Below, piece after piece: positions 32,334-40,399 of a stretch of DNA of 56,194 nucleotides. The notes under the pieces are model-generated. The model saw only the letters and a list, made by a program, of their open reading frames with translations, made no database searches and was not told the DNA's origin. The position numbers and the translations under genes are program-made. The stretch lies in the NCBI GenBank assembly GCA_964613585.1, contig CAZTHL010000015.1:1-56194 (forward strand), given 5' to 3'. The stretch comes from CAZTHL01 sp964613585. GTDB lineage: Bacteria; Pseudomonadota; Alphaproteobacteria; DSM-16000; Inquilinaceae. Within the stretch, counting starts at the first letter, position 1; every line of letters begins with the position of its first letter.

Positions 32334-33218
32334 GTGTCGGGATCGACGGGTGGGAGCGGCAATGGTGGCGGGCATCGCGCCGCCGACAGCCTCCGGCGGA
32401 TCGGCTCGGTGTTCAACGCGCCGAGCCGCAGCTTCACCGGGTTCCTCGGCGGCGCCGGCGGCCGCGTCGACTTCGGCGACCTGCTCGGCTTCGTCGGCGA
32501 TGCCTTCGGCGAGGCGCCGCCGCCGGACGTCGAGGCGCTGCCGGACGAGCCCCGGAAGCTGCCGCCGCGGGCGGAGGGAGCGGCCGACGCGGCCTGGCAG
32601 GGGCTGGCGCCGATCGCCGAGCGCGACCCGGCGCGCTGCCCCGACGGCCCTCGCGACCTGGGGGTGGTCCTGTTCGTGCATGACGTGGAGGAGAAGCGGC
32701 GGGACTTCGCCGAGCGCTCCGACGCCGACCGCTGGCAGGCGGTGCACAACATCAGCGACCTGATCGAGGGCTTGCGCGCCATGGTCGGCGACTGCGGCAC
32801 CGTACGCGGCATCATGATCTCGAGCCACGGCGGCTTCGCCAATCACGGCGGGTTCCGCATGGGTGACGACGATGACGGCGACGGCGACATCGAGAGCGGC
32901 GAGGCCAACGACCTCGTCTCCACGCCGGCACAGGCGGCCGACTTCGGCCGGATCATCCGCGGCGCCCTGGCCGCCGACAACGGTTTCATCGCGGTCGAGG
33001 CGTGCTCCTCCGCCGGCCCGGGCAACGCGTTCCTGCAGGCGCTGCACGGCGCCACCGCGGTCACGGTGATCGGCGCCCCGGACAAGGCCAATGTCGGCGG
33101 CGGCTACTGGAGCGGGGCCTGGTGGACCGCCAGCGCCGGCCGCGCCCAGATCGCCGCGGACGGCACGGCGGGCAGCGACCCCGCGACCGGCGGCACCGGC
33201 GTGTGGCGCCCGTTCTGA
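32334..33218 (+). CDS. Caspase-like (clan CD) cysteine peptidase homolog of the unknown cluster
   Basis: A 294-residue protein whose C-terminal ~190 residues resemble caspase/gingipain-like clan CD peptidases. The candidate dyad is His165 in GIMISSHGGFANH (strand, His-Gly) and Cys224 in GFIAVEACSSAGPG (strand, Glu-Ala-Cys-Ser), preceded by a first strand LGVVLFVHDVEE. An acidic loop at ~178-190 (DDDDGDGDIESGE) could bind calcium, as in some calcium-activated relatives. The N-terminal ~75 residues are a Gly-rich lead and a short conserved FTGFLGG segment. A DUF4347-type domain, which also has His-Gly and Cys, is an alternative. The start is GTG 32334. No signal peptide. Activity is unproven. 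Confidence 0.6.
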   Translation: MSGSTGGSGNGGGHRAADSLRRIGSVFNAPSRSFTGFLGGAGGRVDFGDLLGFVGDAFGEAPPPDVEALPDEPRKLPPRAEGAADAAWQGLAPIAERDPARCPDGPRDLGVVLFVHDVEEKRRDFAERSDADRWQAVHNISDLIEGLRAMVGDCGTVRGIMISSHGGFANHGGFRMGDDDDGDGDIESGEANDLVSTPAQAADFGRIIRGALAADNGFIAVEACSSAGPGNAFLQALHGATAVTVIGAPDKANVGGGYWSGAWWTASAGRAQIAADGTAGSDPATGGTGVWRPF

Positions 33219-33236
33219 GGCAAGGGAGCACCGGCC

Positions 33237-33491
33237 ATGTCTGACCTGATCGGCAAGACCCGGGCGGAGATCGAATCCGAGCTCGGGCCGCCGCTTCACA
33301 TCACCCAATGGGACTCGGCGGCGCCGCCCAAGGACGCCGGCGCGGCCGAGCTGGAGGCCTATCGGGAGAGCGAGCTGCACACGATCTGGGTGTACCCGGG
33401 GCAGGTAATCTCGTTCAACGTGAACGGCGTGGCGCGGCAGGTCGACAGCAACTCCGACCTCTACCTGCCGCCCGGCCCGGCCGTGGCCTGA
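33237..33491 (+). CDS. Small protein with BamE/SmpA-like pattern
   Basis: An 84-residue protein: LIGKTRAEIESELGPPLHIT then ELHTIWVYPGQVISFNVNG and VARQVD. The G-x-T-xx-E-(I/V)-xxx-L-G-x-P helix followed by two strands with a Trp-x-Tyr recalls the BamE/SmpA-like fold, but there is no lipobox or signal peptide, so an outer-membrane role is not indicated. It begins 18 bases after the caspase-like gene, with AGGGAG before ATG 33237, and may be its partner or inhibitor. Confidence 0.55.
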   Translation: MSDLIGKTRAEIESELGPPLHITQWDSAAPPKDAGAAELEAYRESELHTIWVYPGQVISFNVNGVARQVDSNSDLYLPPGPAVA

Positions 33492-33501
33492 GGCGCCGGG
33501 C

Positions 33502-33858
33502 ATGGCCGACGACGCGCTGACACGCCTGCTGGCCCAGTTGGAGGGCGGCCTCGGCCGGGCCGCCGGGGCGGCCGGCGCCGAGCGCGGCACGGCCGGGCTC
33601 AGCGGTTTGGCCGACACGCTGGCGCTGCTGGGGCGCTTCCAGACCCTGGACCGGCGCGATCTGCGCCGGCCGGCCGACGAGGTGCCGGCGGACGGCACCA
33701 TCGGCGGCGTCGCGATAGACCGGCTTGAGGCGCTGCGGCAGCGGCTCGCGGCGACGACGGGCCGCGCCGGGACCGGGGCCGCGCCGTCCGGGACCGGCGG
33801 CACCGGATCGCCGGACACCGGATCGCCGGACACCGACAGCGGATCGGCGGACACCTGA
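33502..33858 (+). CDS. Small helical protein with Gly/Ser/Thr-rich tail
   Basis: A 118-residue protein with two N-terminal amphipathic helices (ALTRLLAQLEGGLGRAAGAA, LADTLALLGRFQTLD), a short beta segment (TIGGVAIDRLEALRQRLA) and a low-complexity tail (TGGTGSPDTGSPDTDSGSAD). No family recognised. It starts 10 bases after the 84-residue gene and keeps the cluster spacing. Confidence 0.5.
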   Translation: MADDALTRLLAQLEGGLGRAAGAAGAERGTAGLSGLADTLALLGRFQTLDRRDLRRPADEVPADGTIGGVAIDRLEALRQRLAATTGRAGTGAAPSGTGGTGSPDTGSPDTDSGSADT

Positions 33859-33905
33859 CGGGCGGACACGGCCGGGTCCGGCCCGGCCGCGGGGAGGACG
33901 GAGTC

Positions 33906-36035
33906 ATGGGGGGAAGCTCCGGGCAGCAGGCGGCCCAGGCGCTGGCAACGATCGGGCCGATGGCCTTCCCGACGAACCAGCAGGGCGTTCCTCGCCGCCA
34001 GGACCTGGTGGATGCGGCCTCGGGTCCCGGGGCGACGCATATCGAGGGCTACCGGCTGGTCGGCTCGGGCCGCTCGCGCCGGGTTCTGGTCACCCACGAG
34101 CACGGCGGCAACCTGCGGGGTCTGGCTCGGACGCTGCGGCTTTCAGAGGACGAGGTGCTGCACGCGCTGCTTCAGCGGCGCGCCAACGCCTTCATCCTGC
34201 CGGCGCTGTTCCACAACGCGTTCGAGCGGGGCGGCCGGGCACCGGCCTGGCCGGGCCTGGAGCGCGGCCGACGGCTGCTGCTGGAGGAGAGCCGCCGGCC
34301 CTTCTTCGGCGGAAGCGGACGCCGCATCCGCCGGCACCCGGTATTCCACAACTGGCACGTCCCGCCGACCACGGAGCGTCCGCTCGAGCTGCCGGCCAGC
34401 GACGCCTTCGTCGCCGAGGTCGCCGAGGCCCGGCTGGCCGAGCGCGCCGAGGCCCTGCGCCCGGAGCTGCGCGGCCTGCGCGGCGATCTCGACGTCATCC
34501 GCTTCCGCACGAGGGTGCTCGAGGGGATGATCGACGGGCATCGCGCGCTGATCGAGGACGATCTGCAGGATCTGCATGCCCTCGGCGTGCTGGACAGCCT
34601 GCTCCGGACCATGCTGGCCCATCCGAAGGACGCGACCGACGACGAGGCGGGCGTGCGCCGGCTGCAGGAGGACCTGAAGGCGCTGCGCGAGCTGGCCGTC
34701 GAGCATGTGCTGAAGACGCCGCCGGGCCCGGCCGGCCGCTCGCTCAGAGAGACGACGCTGCAGGCGATCCGGCTTCGCGACGCGCTGAACGACGAGGCCT
34801 TCCGCGACCGGGTCACGGCGGTGACCCGGGCCGCGCCGATCATCCGGGGCGGGCGGTCGCTGCTCGACGAGGTGGCCGAGGCCGAGGAGAAGGCCCGGCA
34901 GCTGCTGATGCTGTCGCCGGTGGCCGACGAGGTGCTGGAGCAGGACATCCTGCCGGTCCTCGACCACCTGGCCTCGTCCGAGCCCCAGCCGATGCCGAAC
35001 ATCGCGCTGGCCGTGCTGATCAACGTCGTCAAGCTGTCGCCGAACGCCATCGGCAATGTGCCGGGACCGGCCTCCCTGTCGGTGGCGCTGATGGAGGCCG
35101 CCGGCCCGCTGATCCTGGAGCGGGCGGCGAGGGCGCCCTCGACAGCCGCCGGGACCCGGCTCGCGGGCCGTCTCGTGCGCGGGGTGGCGCGGGTCGGCGG
35201 CATGACCGCGAGCGCGCGGGCGCGGCTCGAGGCCCAGGTGGCGGACGGCGACCTCATCGCCGCGCGCGAGACGGTGGCGGGCAGCTTCATGACGTCGCGC
35301 GCCTGGACCGCCTCGGTGGCGGCGATCAACATCGCCATCTTCATCATGGCCGTGCAGGACCATGAGGAGGGTACGCTCGGGGAATGGGCGTCGATCATCG
35401 GCAGCGCGGCGCAGACGATCGCCTCGCTGCGGCCGCTGGCGGAGACGTTCAACGCCACCCGGGCGCTGGTCCAGCACGGTATGATCGATCTGGGCTCGCA
35501 GGCGCTGGGCGTGGTCGCCGGCGTCTGCGGCGTGGTCGCCGGCATCGTGGCCGCCGTGGAGGAACATGAGAGCGGCGACCAGGTCGGCATGTGGCTGGCC
35601 CTGGCCGGCGCCGGCGGGGCGGCGATGACCGTGGCCGGCTTCATCGTCGGCGGCGGCCTGGTGGTCGGCGGCACCGGCGTCGGCCTGCCGCTGGGCACCC
35701 TGCTGGTGATCATCGGCGCGGCGGTCGGGCTGGTCGCCGGCATCCTCAGCCTGTACCGCGAGCTGACCATGGCCGACAGCCACCGGGTTTTCGAGGCCTA
35801 TGTCGTCCACCTCGGCCGGCCCGGCGGCACCGTCAACCATGTCGGCCGATACCATGGACGGACCGCGCTGTGGAGTGCATACCAAACGGTGCATGACGGG
35901 CATGCCTCGGTCGACTTCTGGGACGTTCATCCCGACCGCATCCCCGACCTGCATCAGCTCGGCTTCCGGCCGGACATGATTGCCCTGATCGTCGACGAGG
36001 AGGAGGCGGTGGTCCGCGGCCGCCTGCCCGGCTGA
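33906..36035 (+). CDS. 709-residue protein with C-terminal Gly-rich hydrophobic segments, last gene of the unknown cluster
   Basis: No family recognised. Residues ~40-100 contain GYRLVGSGRSRRVLVTHEHG and NLRGLARTLRLSEDEVLHAL, a faint LysM-like rhythm. Residues ~160-330 are helical and charged. Around ~470-490 (VAAINIAIFIMAV), 535-555 (LGVVAGVCGVVAGIVAAV) and 570-620 (MWLALAGAGGAAMTVAGFIV and on to LLVIIGAAVGLVAGILSL) there are glycine-zipper-rich hydrophobic stretches able to insert into a membrane. The C-terminal ~85 residues are soluble (VNHVGRYHGRTALWSAYQTV ... DRIPDLHQLGFRPDMIALIV). Colicin-like or other pore-forming proteins have similar layouts, but this is an analogy only. GGAGG precedes ATG 33906. 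Confidence 0.6.
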   Translation: MGGSSGQQAAQALATIGPMAFPTNQQGVPRRQDLVDAASGPGATHIEGYRLVGSGRSRRVLVTHEHGGNLRGLARTLRLSEDEVLHALLQRRANAFILPALFHNAFERGGRAPAWPGLERGRRLLLEESRRPFFGGSGRRIRRHPVFHNWHVPPTTERPLELPASDAFVAEVAEARLAERAEALRPELRGLRGDLDVIRFRTRVLEGMIDGHRALIEDDLQDLHALGVLDSLLRTMLAHPKDATDDEAGVRRLQEDLKALRELAVEHVLKTPPGPAGRSLRETTLQAIRLRDALNDEAFRDRVTAVTRAAPIIRGGRSLLDEVAEAEEKARQLLMLSPVADEVLEQDILPVLDHLASSEPQPMPNIALAVLINVVKLSPNAIGNVPGPASLSVALMEAAGPLILERAARAPSTAAGTRLAGRLVRGVARVGGMTASARARLEAQVADGDLIAARETVAGSFMTSRAWTASVAAINIAIFIMAVQDHEEGTLGEWASIIGSAAQTIASLRPLAETFNATRALVQHGMIDLGSQALGVVAGVCGVVAGIVAAVEEHESGDQVGMWLALAGAGGAAMTVAGFIVGGGLVVGGTGVGLPLGTLLVIIGAAVGLVAGILSLYRELTMADSHRVFEAYVVHLGRPGGTVNHVGRYHGRTALWSAYQTVHDGHASVDFWDVHPDRIPDLHQLGFRPDMIALIVDEEEAVVRGRLPG

Positions 36036-36271
36036 CCCGTGGGCGGCGGCTTGGGCGGCCCGCGGCCCCGGCCCGGCGTGCTCGGACGATACCAAGGGAC
36101 CGATACCGAGGGCCGGCGCGGAGCATGCGAAAACGCGCCCTCGGGCCGGTGTCCGGTTGCGCACCGCCTGTGCTACACGGCACCATCCCCGCACCGTCGC
36201 GGCAAACTGTCATAAATGGTCGCGAGGCCCGGCCCGCGGCGGCACAAGAACACGCCATCGGGAGGAAGCCC

Positions 36272-36727
36272 ATGAAGGTCGAAAGCTACGTCCAGAAATA
36301 CGGCGACAAGGTGTTCACCGTCAGCCCCAGCACCAGCGTGGCCGAGGTGGCCCGCGGCTTCGGTGAGAAGATCGGCGACAAGCTCTATTCAATCGCGGTG
36401 GTCTGCGAGGAGGGCGACAAGGTCGTCGGCATCGTCTCGCTGGGCGACATCACCTGGACCCTCGGGCGGCTCGAGGAGAAGGCGCCCAAGCTCGAGGTGC
36501 ACCACATCATGACCACCGAGGTACAGTCCTGCACCATGGACGACCTGCTCGAGGACGTGCTGAACCGCATGGCGGAGGTCGGTATCCGCCACATGCCGGT
36601 GGTCAAGGACGGCCGCCTGGCCGGTCTGGTGGCGCGGCGCGAGGCGCTCGAGTTCCTGTACTTCTGGGCCAAGCTCGACGTCGACAACCTGACCGAATGG
36701 GTCTTCAACTCACACGCGCGGTACTGA
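36272..36727 (+). CDS. CBS-domain pair protein
   Basis: A 151-residue protein consisting of two CBS motifs (VFTVSPSTSVAEVARGF ... IVSLGDITWTLG; HHIMTTEVQSCTMDDLLEDV ... GLVARREALEFLYFW), the Bateman module that binds adenosine ligands. No enzyme domain is attached, so it probably acts as an energy or ligand sensor on a partner. ATG 36272 is chosen because GGAGG lies six bases before it; the frame is open upstream to 36125 but without family sequence. It stands alone after the unknown cluster, separated by ~235 bases, and is likely housekeeping, not part of it. Confidence 0.88.
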   Translation: MKVESYVQKYGDKVFTVSPSTSVAEVARGFGEKIGDKLYSIAVVCEEGDKVVGIVSLGDITWTLGRLEEKAPKLEVHHIMTTEVQSCTMDDLLEDVLNRMAEVGIRHMPVVKDGRLAGLVARREALEFLYFWAKLDVDNLTEWVFNSHARY

Positions 36728-36916
36728 CCGCGCCGCGTGGCGCCCGGTCGCCGTTTCCCCGCGCCGCGCCGGCGCGGGGCTTGGCCGAGGGGTCACGAGG
36801 GCGCGACCGCGCCCGCCCTTAAAGGAACATTAGCACCGGCCGGGGTAGAAGGCCCGTTGACGGCCCGGGATCCGGCTTGCGCCGGGCGGCGGGCGCACGA
36901 CTGCGGCAAGGGGCCC

Positions 36917-38035
36917 ATGAGAACCGACCTGACCCGGAACGACGTCTCGCGCCTGCTGACCGATCCGTCGCCGGAGACCCGCGCCACCCTGGCGGTCAAG
37001 GTCGCCGGCCACTTCCAGGACACCAAGCTCACCGGCGAGGAGCGGCAGCTCGCCCTCGACATCATCGGCGCCATGGCCAAGGACGCCTCGATGATCGTGC
37101 GCGAGGCGCTCGCCACCAACCTCAAGTCGGCCAAGACCCTGCCGCGCGGCGTCGCCATGGCGCTGGCCGGCGACATCGACCAGGTTGCCCTGCCGATCCT
37201 TGAATATTCCGAGGTGCTGTCGGACGAGGACCTCATCGCCCTGGTGCGGCAGTCCTCGGAGAGCAAGAACACCGCGATCGCCCGCCGCTCCAACCTGAAC
37301 GAGTCGGTGGCCGAGGCGCTGGTCGACACCAACAACGTCCATGTGGTCGAGACCCTGGTCGCCAACGAGTCGGCCGCGCTGTCGGAGAAGGTACTGGACA
37401 AGGTGGTCGAGCGCTACGGCGACAACGAGCGCATCCACGCGCCCCTGGTACAGCGCCCGCAGCTGCCGCTGACCGTGGCCGAGCGGTTGGTCGCCAAGGT
37501 CTCCGACGCGCTCCGCGACTATCTTGTGGCGCACCACGACCTGTCCGCGGACACCGCCTCGGAGCTGGCGCTGAGCGCGCGCGAGCGGGCCACGGTCGGC
37601 CTCGCCGGCAGCTACCACGATGAGCAGGCGCTGGAGCGGGTGATCGAGCAGCTGCGCGCCAACAAACGGCTGACCCCGTCGCTGATCCTGCGCGCGCTGT
37701 GCACCGGCGACGTGCCGTTCTTCGAGGTGGCGCTGGCGCGGCTGGCCGGCATTCCGACCTGCAACGCCCGCACGCTGATCCACGATGCCGGGCCGCTCGG
37801 CCTCAAGTCGCTGTACCAGAAGGCCGGCCTGCCCATGACCCTGTTCGCCGCCGTGCGCACCGCGGTCGACGTGGTCAGCCAGATCGATCTGCAGGATCAC
37901 GAGTACGACCGTGACAGCTTCGCCCGCACCACGCTGGAGCGGGTGCTGACCCAGTGCGAGGACCTGACCGACGAGGACGCGGACTACCTGCTGCGCAAGC
38001 TGAACGACCTGGCGCCGCCGCACTTCCTGGCGTGA
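36917..38035 (+). CDS. DUF2336 domain protein
   Basis: A 372-residue all-helical protein of the DUF2336 family, typical of alphaproteobacteria, with HEAT-like repeats: VSRLLTDPSPETRATLAVKV, ALATNLKSAKTLPRGVAMAL, ARRSNLNESVAEALVDTNNV, VAERLVAKVSDALRDYLVAH. In Caulobacter-type relatives such proteins are linked to surface-contact or cell-cycle signalling, but the role here is not evident. ATG 36917 follows an AAGGGGCC region. It ends 31 bases before the convergent dctM stop. Confidence 0.85.
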   Translation: MRTDLTRNDVSRLLTDPSPETRATLAVKVAGHFQDTKLTGEERQLALDIIGAMAKDASMIVREALATNLKSAKTLPRGVAMALAGDIDQVALPILEYSEVLSDEDLIALVRQSSESKNTAIARRSNLNESVAEALVDTNNVHVVETLVANESAALSEKVLDKVVERYGDNERIHAPLVQRPQLPLTVAERLVAKVSDALRDYLVAHHDLSADTASELALSARERATVGLAGSYHDEQALERVIEQLRANKRLTPSLILRALCTGDVPFFEVALARLAGIPTCNARTLIHDAGPLGLKSLYQKAGLPMTLFAAVRTAVDVVSQIDLQDHEYDRDSFARTTLERVLTQCEDLTDEDADYLLRKLNDLAPPHFLA

Positions 38036-38066
38036 GGCGGGGCGACATCGGGCCTCCGGGCTCGGC

Positions 38067-39617
38067 TCAGCCGCCGCCGTAGACCAGGCGAGGCAGCCAC
38101 AGCACCAGGTCGGGGAACAGCACGCACAGGGCCAGCCCGGTCACCTGGAGCGCCAGGAAGGGCAGGGCGGCGCGGAAGATGGTGCCGGTGGCGATGCTCC
38201 GGGGCGCCACACCGCGCATGTAGAAGAGCGCGTAGCCGAACGGCGGTGACAGGAAGCTCATCTGCATGTTGACGAGATAGAGCACGCCGAACCACAGCGC
38301 CACCTCTCCCGGCGGCACCCCGGGCAACCCGGCCACCCCGGCGAAGTCGAGCTGCTGCACGATCGGGATGAAGATCGGCACCGCCAGCAGCAGGATGCCG
38401 ACCCAGTCGAGGAACATCCCGAGGAACACCAGCAGCACCATCATCAGGATCAGCACGCCGTATGGCCCGAGCCCGGTGCCGAGGATCAGGTCGGAGACGA
38501 AGTCCTGGCCGCCCTGCAGGATGTAGAAGCCGACGAAGATGGTGGCGCCGAAGATGATCCACAGCACCATGGCGCTCGCCTTCATGGTGGCGACCGCGGC
38601 GTCGCCGACGCTTTGCCAGCTGAGCCGGCCGTGCAGCGCTGCCACCACCATGGCGCCGAAGCTGCCGATCGCCGCCGCCTCGACCGGAGTGGCCGCGCCG
38701 CTGAAGATCACGCCGAGCACCAGGGCGATGAGCAGGAGCGGCGCCAGCATGTTGCGCAGCAGCACCAGCTTCCGGGCCCAGCCCACCCGCTCGTCCCGGG
38801 CCAGCGGCGGCCCCAGGCGCGGGTTCAGCAGGGTGCGCAGCGAAACATAGGCGATGTACAGGCCCGACAGCAGAAGGCCGGGCAGCACCGAGCCGATGTA
38901 CAGCTCGCCGACCGACTCCTGCGCGACGACGGCGTAGATGATGGCCAGGATCGACGGCGGGATCAGGATGCCGAGGGTGCCGCCGGCCATGATCGAGCCG
39001 AGCGCAAGGCCCGGATCGTAGTGGCGCTTCAGCATGGCCGGCAGGGCGATCAGGCCCATGGTGACGACTGCGGCGCCGATCACCCCGACCATGGCGGCGA
39101 GCAGGGTCGAGGCCAGGATGGTCGCCGCCGCCAGCCCGCCCGGGATGCCGCCCAGCCACGTGTAGATGACGTCGAACATCTCGTCGATCAGCCCGGCCCG
39201 CTCCAGCATCGAGGCCATGAAGATGAACAGCGGGATGGCCGACAGCTGATAGTTGGTCATCAGCGGGAAGATGCGGGTCGGGATGATGTTCAGCATCAGC
39301 GCGTCGCCGACCAGATAAATGAACAGCACCCCGAGCGAGCCGGTGACGAACGCGAGCGGCAGGCCGAGCGCCAGCAGCCCGAGCAGCGAGCCGAACATGA
39401 GCAGCGACAGCCAGCCGATGGAGATGCCGGCGAGCGCGCCCGAGAGGGTCCAGAGGAAGCGGTCGGGACCGTAGGGGTCGTAGAAGGCGATGTTGATCAG
39501 CTCGACGAGGATCAGCGCCAGGCCGACGGCCGTGATCGCCAGGACCGCGCGCGCCAGGAGGCTCCGCGGCAGCAGCGTGCGCGGCCGGGGCCGTGCGGGG
39601 AGCGGCAGGTCAGCCAT
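38067..39617 (-). CDS. dctM: TRAP transporter large permease DctM
   Basis: A 516-residue inner-membrane protein of the DctM family, the ion-coupled large subunit of a tripartite (TRAP) importer, probably sodium-driven. About 12-13 membrane helices are visible, with family motifs such as AIPLFIFMASMLERAGLIDE, GLAAATILASTLLAAMVGVI and GLALGSIMAGGTLGILIPPS (the PPS loop). The start overlaps the dctQ stop by eight bases, so the subunits are coupled. The first helices plus a longer-than-usual N-terminal region place it in the long-form DctM group. The substrate is unknown; a carboxylate is likely. Confidence 0.93.
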   Translation of the reverse strand: MADLPLPARPRPRTLLPRSLLARAVLAITAVGLALILVELINIAFYDPYGPDRFLWTLSGALAGISIGWLSLLMFGSLLGLLALGLPLAFVTGSLGVLFIYLVGDALMLNIIPTRIFPLMTNYQLSAIPLFIFMASMLERAGLIDEMFDVIYTWLGGIPGGLAAATILASTLLAAMVGVIGAAVVTMGLIALPAMLKRHYDPGLALGSIMAGGTLGILIPPSILAIIYAVVAQESVGELYIGSVLPGLLLSGLYIAYVSLRTLLNPRLGPPLARDERVGWARKLVLLRNMLAPLLLIALVLGVIFSGAATPVEAAAIGSFGAMVVAALHGRLSWQSVGDAAVATMKASAMVLWIIFGATIFVGFYILQGGQDFVSDLILGTGLGPYGVLILMMVLLVFLGMFLDWVGILLLAVPIFIPIVQQLDFAGVAGLPGVPPGEVALWFGVLYLVNMQMSFLSPPFGYALFYMRGVAPRSIATGTIFRAALPFLALQVTGLALCVLFPDLVLWLPRLVYGGG

Positions 39618-40341
39618 GGGCCTCGTAGTCCAGCATGCGGAAGGTCTGGACGTCCTTGACCAAGCGGCTCACCCCCTGCAGCAGCAGGAGCACGCCACCC
39701 AGCACCAGGGTGAGCTTGACCGGATAATAGGCGACGGCCCACTCGCTGAAGGAGACCTCGTTGAAATAGCCGGCGGCGAAGAAGAACTGGTCTCGGTTCA
39801 TGGCGCTGGAGAAGAAGGTCCAGCTGGTGCCGATGAAGGCGAGGATGAAGATGAGGAAGAACAGCCCGCTGACGATGTCGAGCGCGGCGCGGCGGCGCGG
39901 GCCGGCCTTGGCGTACAGCAGGTCGACCCGGACATGGGCGTCGTGAAGGTAGGCGTAGGCGCCGGCAAGCACGTACTGCATGCCGAACATCAGGAACATG
40001 CTCTCATGCGCCCAGTTGGTCGGCGAGTTGAACAGATACCGGGCGACGACTTCGTAAAAGTAGACAAAGACGGCGATCACCGTCCAATAGGCGACGAAGA
40101 CGCCGGTGAAGCCGGACAGCCGGTCGACGGCGCGGGTGAAGCGGTTGCCGGGCGGCGTCAGTTCGGGGCTGCCGGCCGGGACGAGCACGATCTCGTCGGC
40201 CGCCGGCGCGGCCGCGGCCGGCGCGCGCGCCTCGCGGGCCAGGTCGCGGCCCCGGCGCACGGCCATGAAGACGAGCGGAAACAGGGCGAGGCCGCCCCAG
40301 TAGAGCCAGTGGGGCAGCACCAGGTCGATCTGCGGCAGCAT
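39610..40341 (-). CDS. dctQ: TRAP transporter small permease DctQ, with extra N-terminal helix
   Basis: A 243-residue membrane protein. Residues ~80-243 form the DctQ four-helix unit (FTGVFVAYWTVIAVFVYFYE, FNSPTNWAHESMFLMFGMQY, YLHDAHVRVDLLYAKAGPRR, the last being the conserved HVRVD motif). Before it is an extra helix (HWLYWGGLALFPLVFMAV) and an Ala/Pro linker, not found in typical ~160-190-residue DctQ proteins. ATG 40341 is used because upstream codons show no family sequence. It lies between dctP and dctM in the standard order. Confidence 0.9.
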   Translation of the reverse strand: MLPQIDLVLPHWLYWGGLALFPLVFMAVRRGRDLAREARAPAAAAPAADEIVLVPAGSPELTPPGNRFTRAVDRLSGFTGVFVAYWTVIAVFVYFYEVVARYLFNSPTNWAHESMFLMFGMQYVLAGAYAYLHDAHVRVDLLYAKAGPRRRAALDIVSGLFFLIFILAFIGTSWTFFSSAMNRDQFFFAAGYFNEVSFSEWAVAYYPVKLTLVLGGVLLLLQGVSRLVKDVQTFRMLDYEAHG

Positions 40342-40399
40342 GGGTCGGCCCGAGCGCGAAGGCCGGGGCGGCCGGCGGACGGACACCCCGGCCGCGGTC

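Noticed and set aside
30351..34103. 1250-codon minus-strand open frame opposite the unknown cluster
   Set aside because: It is antisense to several genes with clear motifs, is Arg/Ala/Gly-rich as expected for a mirror frame of GC-rich codons, and has no recognisable domain.
34143..36194. 683-codon minus-strand open frame opposite the 709-residue gene
   Set aside because: Mirror frame in GC-rich DNA. The plus-strand product has coherent hydrophobic segments and a ribosome binding site.
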